The position numbers and the translations under genes are program-made. A model generated the notes under the pieces. The model was given only the letters and a program-made list of their open reading frames with translations, was not told the DNA's origin and made no database searches. From positions 62,001 through 126,000 of the forward strand of contig VXBM01000683.1 in NCBI GenBank assembly GCA_013400155.1: 64,000 nucleotides of DNA, in the 5' to 3' direction. Source of the stretch: Helopsaltes ochotensis. Its lineage: Eukaryota; Chordata; Aves; Passeriformes; Locustellidae. Shown piece by piece: positions 39,301 through 47,410 of the stretch (the stretch's first letter is position 1; each line of letters begins with the position of its first letter).

Positions 39301-42300
39301 CATCTTTGCCACTGATGGAGAGGACCAAAGAAGGATATGAGAATGATACATCCTTTAGATCTCTCTTTCCAGTGTTGTGGCAATGATAGTAAAAATAATC
39401 ACTCCTGTAGGTATGACGTGTCAGCAAGGGGGAAGTCACTGAAGGAGAGTGCAAAACCAGGAGCTGCAAACATATTTACTGAAGAAATTCCCCAAGGGCC
39501 TTTAAATTGCAAAAGCTCAGAAGCTAAGAATATATTCCAAACTTTTCAGAAAAATCAGTGATGCAGAATATGTAGATGGTCACAAGTCTGTGCTGATAAT
39601 TTTCTACCACCGTAGACATGCACGTGGCCAAAACAGGAAAGGGCTGCAAACCTTCACTTCCATTTTTGGATTGGTATTCTGGTCTGGTCTTCTCTGAGGT
39701 GTTGCTGCAAAATAAAGCTCCCCCATGAATCTGAGAGGCTGCTGCCAAGCCTGATAGCTCAACTGGAACATTTCAGAGGCTAAGAGGTGCATTAAGCTTA
39801 CAAAGTTCCAGGTTCTGTCTCCTTCACATTAACCAGCTTTTCTTTGGAAAGTTTGTCCTCTAGTTCTCAGTGAATATCAATGGCAGAAGGGGATAGGCTG
39901 TGGGATGAGGCAGACGGGTGAATATGACACATAAAAGGAGGCTTGAACAGCAGCTGTGGTGGAATGGAGACTCCTGAGGAAAGAAAATACAAAGTGTATT
40001 TATTGCACCCCTAGTATTATTTGTAAGTCTTTTTAAAATCAGGTAATCCATTGGACTTTCGTGTTTTTTAAACAACAGATTAAAACCAAAACAGTGGCTC
40101 AGTGTGTGGAATTCTACTACACATACAAGAAACAGGTGAAAATTGGTCGGAATGGGACCTTAATCTTTGGGGACATTGATGGTGCTAATGAGAGATCTAT
40201 GAAAGATGAAGCTGAAGTTGACATCAAGGTAAGTAATTTCCTAAATTTCTCTCACCTCTTTTGGGCTGTGGTTTGAAGTCCTGTATGTTGTCTCATTTAC
40301 TGGTCCAATCAAAAGCACAAACATTCTGGCTTCTCCACAGGAGTCCAGACTCACAAATTTGTGTCCTGTGTCACATAATGTCATTTACTTACAGACATCA
40401 AAATTAACGGTTCCTTTATCTTCTGGTGAAGAGTTCCCATAGGTTTGCACGTGTTCTTCCTCTCAGAAGGGACATCTTCAGTGAGGAACAGGGGCATGTG
40501 GAGGAGGAGGAGGAAGAGGAGGAAGAAGAGGAGGCAGAGGAAGGGTTGGATAACAGAAAGAGGAGTACTGATGCTCTGAAAGATGAACAGACACTACAGG
40601 ATGGGGTAATATTAAGTGTTGCATTGTGCATGTTGTGCTTTCTATTCCACCTTCACACTGCAAATCGTTTAGAAAACAGGCGGGCTGTTCCAGATGCAAA
40701 AAAGTTTCCATCTCTAACTTTTTCTGGAGCAAGAAATTGGGCTCAGTGTTACTGTCAATCAGACTGCATGCTGTGATGGGAGAACTGGGATGTATAAGGT
40801 GGGAAATGCAATGTATTCTCTGTGGCTTCTGTACACAGAGGCCCATGATGAGAAGTGTCCTTAAAATAGCCTGAAGATTTTCTCATTAAATAAAACCTTT
40901 TCCTGGGATGAGTGAAGCACAGGAGTTCAACCCCTTCTTCCTTCTGATGGTGGGTTTAAGTGCACTTTGCCTCAACTGTTCTTCTCTTTGCAAAGGCCGG
41001 CGACACCAATATGAGGAGTCATGAGGCAACTGTCATGGGCAGAGTTGGGAGGAAGCCAAGGGAGACGACAATGAAGCCTCGAAAGCCTATTACTGCTCCA
41101 GTGCAGAGGAAGAAGAGGAAACAGAAGATAAAATCAGATGCTACCAGTAAAACACAAAACACAGAAAACACATTTCCATGTAAAAAATGTGGCAGGTAAG
41201 ACCATCTCTGCTTCCAGCAATAGTCACAGAATCACAGTAGGCCATCTCCTGTGGAGGCTTTTTCTCAAAAGAATTTTCTGTCTTTCTATATAGGCCACAG
41301 ACATTGGCAATAATTTTAATGAATTACTGCCCTACTAATACTTGAAGATTAAGGCTTGTTTTTCTTCAAATGGCATGAGATACCACCTGCATTTCAACTG
41401 TGTACAGTACTTGGTGTTAAGCTGTACTTTCAAGCAGCTGCTGTGTTTGCCCTCTGTAATGCTTACATTTTTGTAACAAGAGATTTCTATGTACTTGCTA
41501 GATCACATATATAGAACATGGTATAGACTTAAGAACAGTCGTGTGGAAATGTGAGAAACTACCATCGTTATAGCAGCAGCTATTAGGCCAGTAGTACATA
41601 GTTCATCTGGTTAAATTTGCAGCTGTCTTTGCTGGATGTCAAATATATTTGTATTTCCTCACATAGTTTTAGTAGGTCTTGTAGATTTGTTGCCAACAGA
41701 GTCATAACTGTCAAGAAAATTCAGTTCCCTACATAAATTACTTACTCTTTAAACAACAGGACAAGCAGACAAAGATTCTTAATGGTGTCTGAGCTTCACT
41801 TGTGGCACTTGATGCAAAATTCAAATAGTTAATGGCAGAGGGTGAAGGAACAGATCACCGAAATGTAAAATCAGAAGGAAAAAGCTCAAGCATTTTGAGC
41901 TGTGTGGACAAGGCTCAGGAGTGGCGTTGAGCCATCGTTTGCCTCCACGCTTATTGTATTGTTGCAGCACAGGGGTACGCCTGAAAACCAGGGCCACGTT
42001 GTGTTTATCAGCATGTGCATCATTCAGATACCAGCGCAGCCCCTCTGAATTCAGAGCTGAATGAGAAATGACCACCGTAAGAAATGAAGCGAGTGGTTTG
42101 AGGGTGCCCAGGATCTCCTGCTACTACTGCAACTTGTGCTGGCATGTGCTGAGTGGTGTTTACTGTAGGTGCTCCATCGCAGTGCCAGTGGGAGTTCCGG
42201 AGCTGAAGCTCACCAACTTGAGGCTGGAGCAGCAGAAGCTCTTCTGGAGAAGTGTTGAGGGAGGCCATAGGAAAGGCCAGTGCTAATGTACATGTGTGCC

Positions 42301-42516
42301 TTTCTCAGGGTGTTCTACAAGGTGAAGAGCCGCAGTGCTCACATGAAGAGCCACGCGGAGCAGGAGAAGAAGGCGGCGGCGCTGAGGCAGCAAGAGAAGG
42401 AGGCAGCGGCAGTGGCAGCAGCCCGCAGCCAGGCCCAGCAGGAAGAGAGCAGCGACAGTGGGAGCAGCAGCAGCGGGAGCAGCAGTGCCAGCTCGGATGA
42501 AGATGGAGAAATATAG
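22890..42516 (+). CDS. MIDEAS: MIDEAS (ELMSAN1), MiDAC deacetylase scaffold, 12 coding exons
   Basis: Nuclear scaffold of the mitotic deacetylase complex MiDAC. In the known family the ELM2-SANT module recruits and activates HDAC1/2 and binds DNTTIP1. The twelve exons listed separately join in phase to 1,111 codons; the human protein is about 1,045. Residues about 1-485 are low-complexity and Gln-rich with basic patches near 332-340 and 455-462. Residues 486-730 hold conserved Pro-rich segments (for example PPVYSNITPYQSHLRSPVRL). ELM2 spans about 732-825, SANT about 841-887, an acidic run 942-952, a C2H2 finger 1036-1058 (C1038, C1041, H1054, H1058), and an Ala/Ser-rich tail follows. Y881, Y882, K885 and K886 match the inositol-phosphate contact positions known from HDAC-bound SANT domains. 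The start is fixed by an in-frame stop just upstream and by the conserved MNLQAQ. Paralogues TRERF1 and ZNF541 fit less well. Confidence 0.95.
24345..28403. other. MIDEAS: MIDEAS intron 1
   Basis: A 4.06-kb intron with GT and AG ends. It contains short open frames on both strands, none with splice context or recognisable similarity. No repeat was identified. Confidence 0.8.
28404..28727 (+). CDS. MIDEAS: MIDEAS coding exon 2 (residues 486-593)
   Basis: A 324-bp exon in phase 0 at both ends, with acceptor CTTTTCTTCTCAG and donor CAG|GTATGG. It carries the conserved LVPLIIPVSVPVR segment and the basic PSVIVTRRRS motif known from human MIDEAS. Confidence 0.93.
29714..30059 (+). CDS. MIDEAS: MIDEAS coding exon 3 (residues 594-709)
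   Basis: A 346-bp exon, phase 0 in and phase 1 out, with acceptor TTTTTTCTAATAG and donor TCAA|GTAAGT. It encodes the most conserved pre-ELM2 region: KPKQRPRPEPL, then AGTFIAPPVYSNITPYQ, then FELPPYTPPPILSPVREGSG. This is nearly identical to human as I recall it. Confidence 0.95.
30445..30511 (+). CDS. MIDEAS: MIDEAS coding exon 4 (residues 709-731)
   Basis: A 67-bp exon with acceptor CTCTCGTTGCAG and donor AACC|GTAAGT. It encodes SSEVTPPILTVVGEATPVSI and leads into the ELM2 domain. The final Pro codon is completed by the next exon. Confidence 0.93.
32630..32730 (-). repeat. CR1 LINE fragment
   Basis: The plus strand reads TCTCTGGAGATCATCTGGTC followed by CAAGCCCCTGCTCAGAGCAGG. This matches the reverse complement of the CR1 3' region typical of birds. 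It is truncated and non-coding, inside MIDEAS intron 4. Confidence 0.8.
34819..34868 (+). repeat. Short CR1 3'-end-like fragment
   Basis: GATCCTGCTTTGAATGGGAA then GTTGGACCAGATGGCAATG resembles the CR1 3' end in sense orientation. It is about 50 bp and degenerate, inside MIDEAS intron 4. Confidence 0.55.
35298..35440 (+). CDS. MIDEAS: MIDEAS coding exon 5, ELM2 N-terminal part (residues 731-779)
   Basis: A 143-bp exon with acceptor GCTTCTCTGCAG and donor AATG|GTAAGA. It completes the Pro codon and reads RINVGTRFQAEIPSL then KAELVWQPW, the signature start of the MIDEAS ELM2 domain that contacts HDAC1/2. Phase 2 in, phase 1 out. Confidence 0.95.
36295..36398 (+). CDS. MIDEAS: MIDEAS coding exon 6, ELM2 core (residues 779-813)
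   Basis: A 104-bp exon with acceptor CTGTGGAAATAG and donor TCTG|GTGAGT. It encodes LLAAACSSIFPGAGTNQELA followed by a Leu-rich helix and HEEKGSIL, the conserved helical centre of ELM2. The acceptor tract is purine-interrupted but phase and similarity fix it. Confidence 0.95.
37752..37827 (+). CDS. MIDEAS: MIDEAS coding exon 7, ELM2-SANT linker (residues 814-839)
   Basis: A 76-bp exon with acceptor GTGTTTATCCAAG and donor ACAG|GTTTGT. It encodes GALTKLLLKKPVRPPTHPLA then DYHYT, ending ELM2 and opening the linker to SANT. Phase 0 in, phase 1 out. Confidence 0.93.
38866..38954 (+). CDS. MIDEAS: MIDEAS coding exon 8, SANT N-terminal half (residues 839-868)
   Basis: An 89-bp exon with acceptor TTTTTGCCTACAG and donor GCTT|GTAAGT. 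It encodes SDKWKVAEKKLFNKGIAIYK and KDFFLVQKL, the first SANT helices. Confidence 0.96.
40079..40228 (+). CDS. MIDEAS: MIDEAS coding exon 9, SANT C-terminal half (residues 869-918)
   Basis: A 150-bp exon in phase 0 at both ends, with acceptor TTTTAAACAACAG and donor CAAG|GTAAGT. It encodes TVAQCVEFYYTYKKQVKIG, the recognition helix of SANT. The YY and KK pairs (881-882, 885-886) correspond to the inositol-phosphate pocket residues described for SMRT-HDAC3 and MTA1-HDAC1. An acidic stretch follows. Confidence 0.96.
40432..40605 (+). CDS. MIDEAS: MIDEAS coding exon 10, acidic region (residues 919-976)
   Basis: A 174-bp exon. The acceptor TCTTCTGGTGAAG is chosen because the frame then reads SSHRFARVLPLRRD, aligning with TSQKFPRVPLPRRE of human. 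Eleven consecutive Glu codons follow at 40501-40533. The donor ATGGG|GTAATA is weak but is the only site that keeps phase 0 with exon 11. An alternative acceptor at 40394 runs into a stop. Confidence 0.85.
40996..41195 (+). CDS. MIDEAS: MIDEAS coding exon 11, basic linker and first half of zinc finger (residues 977-1043)
   Basis: A 200-bp exon with acceptor TCTCTTTGCAAAG and donor GCAG|GTAAGA. It encodes a Lys/Arg-rich stretch (RKKRKQKIK), then TQNTENTFPCKKCG with the two zinc-binding Cys (1038 and 1041). The Arg codon is split by the intron. Confidence 0.93.
42309..42516 (+). CDS. MIDEAS: MIDEAS coding exon 12, second half of zinc finger and C-terminus (residues 1043-1111)
   Basis: Acceptor GTGCCTTTCTCAG. 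The exon encodes RVFYKVKSRSAHMKSHAEQE, with the two zinc-binding His (1054 and 1058), then an Ala/Glu/Gln-rich helix and a Ser/Asp-rich end SSDEDGEI before TAG. The exon is markedly GC-rich compared with the flanking intron. The Ser-rich tail has no counterpart in the human C-terminus as I recall it. Confidence 0.93.
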
Positions 42517-45500
42517 CAGCAGACCAGAAGTGGAGGGAGTAGCAAGGCTGGACCCAACCTCCCTCTCGGTGGTCTCACTTTGTTTTGCTTGCACTTTTCT
42601 TACCTGAACCATCAGGTTTTGGTTTCAGTGCTGCCATTTCCTCATGCCACATGTTCCACTTCACCTTGCCAGTACTGAATGGTGAATAACAAGATTTGTT
42701 TCAACTTGGAATTTTTTTTAAAGACTAATAAGATTTCTATTCTATTTATAATGATATCTGAGGTACATAATAGAACAATGTCACCTGCAGTGGAAGTAAG
42801 TTCTCTCAGGTCAGTCAGACCTTTCTTTTTGTTCTTGTCAGGAATTGTGGTAGTGGGACTCTTGGATATAAAGGTTTCCAGACTGGAGCAAGAAAATGAA
42901 GCTCTATTCTGAGCTAAGTGTATCCAGTTACTGTGACACTGGTGATTTCTAGTTGTTTCCTTTCTCAGCAAATTGTTCTTCCTTTTATGCTTTCCTGCCT
43001 TTCTTTCTGAGCAGTTATTCAGGCAGACAACCGGTTTTCTGGAAAGATGGAGTGCACTTTTTACCTCTGTTTCACAAAAATGAAAAGTGTGATGAGCAAG
43101 ACACTCTTCTTCTTTTTGAGAGTAAGTTTTATTTTTCAAATGGAAGCCTGAGGTCAATTATCTTATGGCATTAAGAATGTAGCAATGGATATAAAAATAT
43201 CCTGTGGGATTAGAGTAGCCACAGGCCTTGCAGGTTGTCTCATATTGTAAAACAAAATGGTGAGCCTTTGATTAACTTAAAGGAGTCTGGGCTTCACAAG
43301 TGCAATTTGAAATTAAAACTCCTGGATTTGAATTTACGTAAATGGGAGCAAGTTTATTTAGTGAAAATGAACCCAGATATTCTTGTGTGCTGGATTGTGT
43401 GCACCTCAGAAATGGGAGGAATGGACCCTCATCTCCAGCAGTGATCCCTCTGTGAATGTTTTTACCTCTCAATATCCTCTTCTGTCTTGTAGCAGCCCTC
43501 ATTTACTCCTTGAAATTGCCATCATCAAGCTTTTATGGTGGGGCCCTAGTTTCCCAGACAGTTGCTGACAGACAGTATGTACAGGAGAAGCTCGTCACCT
43601 ATTTGCACACCAGTGGCTGGGCACTGCTGCCTGCTGGGGTGTCCTGTTATGAGCTATGCTCTTTGCTGAAAGGCTGACTCTTCCTTCAGAACTGACACAA
43701 GCTAGTAGCCCAAAAAGTCTAGCCACCAAAAGCTGCTGGTAAAAGAGAGTTAAGAAGTAGTTGCCCAGGTGACAGATGTTAGGTTCGCACAGGATTGTTC
43801 TGTACGTCTTTTATAGCCCACATTTGTCATTATTTGTAAGGATGCAGAGAATCACTTGTAGTTCATGGCCAGCTGGCGCCATCCTGCTGCCCAGCTCCCT
43901 CCCTCCATCCAGTCCTTAGGAGCAGCATTGATCCCCAGCTTCTTGGGTGCTGCCACTGTGTTATACCGGACTGTACTGAAGGAGCTGATCACTCCTGCCT
44001 TCCCCTGCAGGGATCCAAGAGACATTGGTGTATGTGAACTACAGAGTGTGCCTGACTGGCAGGCTTGATTTTTTAAAACCTTGACCCTTCCAGCTGCTAG
44101 ATAAATCCTGATTAACTATAGGAAGAGGCTGTAACTCCAGCATGTCATTTGTCAGTCTTCTTGCCCTGTAGTTTTATGCAACCATGATGGCTTCACTCTT
44201 TTGTTTGGGAGGCTGTGTATTGTACAATGTTTGCTTTGATGACATATCTATGCTTTTGCATAGAATCGTTTTTCTGAATAGCAGAAACAGTTACTATTCT
44301 TACAAAATCAGGAGGAACATCGTTAAGGATTGCACTCTTTGCGAAGTTGACACTTCTACTTGTAAGTGTTCAATTTTCTGTCAAGATTGTATTTTTCATT
44401 CCTATAAAACTGGGGTTCCTTTCAGCATCTGGATGACTGTACCATGTTCCTACATTGAATGGATCTTGTTGACTAACCAAGAAGCACATGGCACATCATG
44501 AACGGTTAAAATCATTCAAAAACTGCGAAGAACTAAAAGCTGCTTCTTTAAAAAGAAGCTTAAGCAAATGAGTCTTCCTCTTAAGGATTTCAGTGTGGAT
44601 TTTTATCTTTTTAATTTTATAAATTGGAGAAAATGCTTGTGTGCCATTATCTTAGGGCCCTTGGAAAGAACAGAAGCTTTAGCACCCTGTGTCAGGAATA
44701 ACAGTAGGTGAAGCAACTGCAAGCATTATTAGAGTCTTCCGAAGGCCAGATCTTTCACTGATTCTCCCTATTTTAGGAAACTGATACAATTTTCCTCTTG
44801 TCAAGAGCAAGCCATTGAGGTGCTGATTAGAACAAATCAGAGATTTTTTTTACTTGCATAAAAATGTTGTGTATATTATGTGCTGATTCCAGTACCAGTT
44901 GTTTCTCTCCCATCCTGCTGCAGTATAAGTAGAACAGAACAGGAAAACTGGACACAGTCTGTCACTGGAAGAAAATCAGGAAAGGGCCTTTCCTGAGGAT
45001 AATGTCTGTAACAGCTGTGGGTTAGCAGGGCTGACCACAATCAGGTAAATGTGCCAAGTAAGTGGCATCAAGTTGGAATGAGTATGTTTCTGAGCATACT
45101 TCCAAATTGCTGGTAGCCATCAGAAAACTTCTTTTCTGGCATGATAGTAAGGGGAACAGCTCCTCCAAGTGTCATCTTAAAAAGACAAGCAAACCAAGCC
45201 TTCTACCCACTGACTTACAGTAGGAGTTTGGAATTGATCCTGCATTTGAATTAGAGTTTGCCTACTAGCAAAAGTTGGTAGAGAATTGTTTAAAAAAAAC
45301 AAACAAAACCAAAACCTAAGCAGCCAACCCCCAATTTCTGTGGACAAAGCATTTAAATGGAATTTGTCTAATCTGGAATGAGTTATGTTCCTAATCTGTG
45401 GGGGGAAAATAGTTTGAGTGGCTCTTTACTGCAGCACAGTGTTAATTTAAGTTTGTTATCCAGTTAAGATTTAAAAACACCCACCACAAACAAACAAAAT

Positions 45501-47106
45501 TCTTGTCAATATTCTGTTGATATGTCTGTTTCAAAACTCCATGCTCAGTATTTTCCATCATTTAAAGGCCTATTGATTGATTCCCATTTAGAGTAAAGGT
45601 TTGCTGCTAATTTAGGAAGCAGGTAGTAGTAATTAATTTGAACAAGGTATTTCTTTGCTTTAGTTCTTTTATATGGGAACAAATATTTATAGAATGCAAT
45701 TCTGTAAATGTGTACTAATAGATTTGCCTTTTACAATGCAAGATCAGGCTTCAGGTGGTCATATAGCCCCTAGTCAGATGGCTGTATTTCAAATCATTAC
45801 CTGCTTGAGTCTTGATGCTGGCACTGAGCGTCACAGAGATGCAGTGACACATCACGTTTGCCCTGATCATGTACTTCTGCCTCTGCTTCTGCCTGCCCTT
45901 TACAGATAGATTCACTCTTTCAGGTTTGTGATCTGCATGGGATAGCATCTGAGTTTTGTAAGACTGTGTGTGTATGTTATTACTAGATAGATGCATGCAC
46001 TTGTGATGCATATCTGATATAGCTGCAGGTGTTTTGCAGTCTAGCTGCAAGAACCATTCTGCATTTTAATTTATTTGATGTTTGTTCTTTTACTGATACA
46101 GGTGATGGTATCAGAGAGAACGTGGCTCTGTAAGTTTAAGGCCTAGAGAATTTCACTCAGCTGTGCAGGACCATGGCATTTTGCTGGCTAGAAACAGGTA
46201 GGGATGTAGCTGCTTAAAGGCAGGGCAAAGATAGAAATTCAAAAGCTTAAAGGTAACTCATCTGTTATACCCATTGAAGACAAAGTCCAAATTAACTAAA
46301 AATACTCTCTAATTATTCAAACTGACGCTTTTGGTCATTTTTACCATTGCAATGAGCTTAGATTAAAATTGACACTGCAAAAAAAAAGTGTTTCTTAAAT
46401 CACAAATGTGATCTTTCTCACTCTCAGCAGTTACACACTTCTTAATTCTCTTTCAGGCAGTGGACTAGAAGGTTCCTACAGATACATAATGTATTTTAAA
46501 GAAATGGTAGTAGGAAGGACTATAGCCATAGGAGTCTTGTGTGCTTTCATACAATGGCACATTTAGTCCAGTGCTTACCAGTAACATTATTCTAATACAC
46601 ATTTTCCCACACAAACTTTCTCCCTGCTTTATCTTCTGATGTATGTCTGGAAGTTTATAAAGCTTTAAAGAGACAGAGAAATGAGTCTACAAATCATGTT
46701 TGATTTCTGGGGGCTGAGTTTCTATGTAAATTTGTCACTTGGGTTCAGCTGCTTTACTTTCCCTCCTTCTCTCCTGTGTCATATGTTAGGAAGACACAAA
46801 CTTTGAATCCCAAGCTGTCTAAGGATCTTTCTTTCCAAGACTAAGATTCCACTGGCAGCTGAGCCTGAAAAAACCCTTAACTTCTCCAGATTAGAAGACA
46901 ACATATATTTTTATAGAAATGTAATTGTGTATTTTAAAAAAGTTTCCTGCAGCTTCTCCACATGTATTTTTCCCCTTTAGTTCAGATTTGATATAAACTT
47001 TTTTTGTGTTCATTCTTTTTATGTTCTGTTTTTAAATTTGTAGTCAAAGCTTTGGTGTACTGTACAGGAGCAGTCAGCCTTTGTAATTACTGTATAAATG
47101 CTTTAT

Positions 47107-47112
47107 AATAAA
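47107..47112 (+). terminator. MIDEAS: Poly(A) signal AATAAA (proximal)
   Basis: A canonical AATAAA in an AT-rich context, followed within 25-60 bp by T-rich and TGTGTGT sequence, as expected for a cleavage site. It is the best 3'-end candidate for MIDEAS. Confidence 0.7.
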
Positions 47113-47382
47113 GTATATTACTTTTATTTTAACAAGCGAGCAGACACTTTCTTTTGTGTGTCTGCTGCCTAGGGCACCTTTTAAAAGACTGTTACATGTT
47201 TAAAATGTACATATATAAATATATTTACCTGTTGCTGTACAGTTGTGATAGACTGGACTGAATTTATTTTTTGTGTGCTTTTTTATAAAATATTAATACA
47301 CTAAAGGAAATCTTGCAGATGTGATTGTAATGTACTATGTAACTTATTTACTTAATATCCTCTATATATCTAAAAACCTTTT

Positions 47383-47388
47383 ATTAAA
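47383..47388 (+). terminator. MIDEAS: Poly(A) signal ATTAAA (distal)
   Basis: The common variant ATTAAA, 276 bp after the canonical signal, with T/G-rich sequence downstream. It could give a longer 3'UTR isoform carrying the AU-rich and Pumilio-like segment in between. Confidence 0.45.
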
Positions 47389-47410
47389 TGAGGTTTAAAA
47401 AATAGTTTCT

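Larger units (their letters stand above)
42517..47410 (+). other. MIDEAS: MIDEAS 3'UTR
   Basis: About 4.6-4.9 kb between the stop codon and the candidate poly(A) signals. It is AT-rich towards the end, with several TTTTTA-type runs and no coding content. A 171-codon open frame on the minus strand (42642-43157) has no splice or similarity support. A TGTACATA Pumilio-like element near 47206 lies between the two poly(A) signals. The extent is inferred; no transcript data were available. Confidence 0.7.

Noticed and set aside
40395..40442. Alternative acceptor at 40394 for MIDEAS exon 10, starting Thr-Ser as in human
   Set aside because: In the required phase it reaches TAG at 40440 before the conserved segment. 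The acceptor ending at 40431 gives an alignable sequence.
40478..40846. Ser/Pro/Leu-rich open frames on the minus strand
   Set aside because: They are the antisense of the Glu-encoding tract in MIDEAS exon 10.
41222..41240. TCACAGAATCACAG, similar to the CR1 terminal repeat
   Set aside because: Too short and without the adjacent CR1 body to call an element.
42642..43157. 171-codon open frame on the minus strand
   Set aside because: It lies inside the MIDEAS 3'UTR, antisense to it, with no recognisable similarity, no promoter and no splice context. AT-rich UTR can give such frames by chance.
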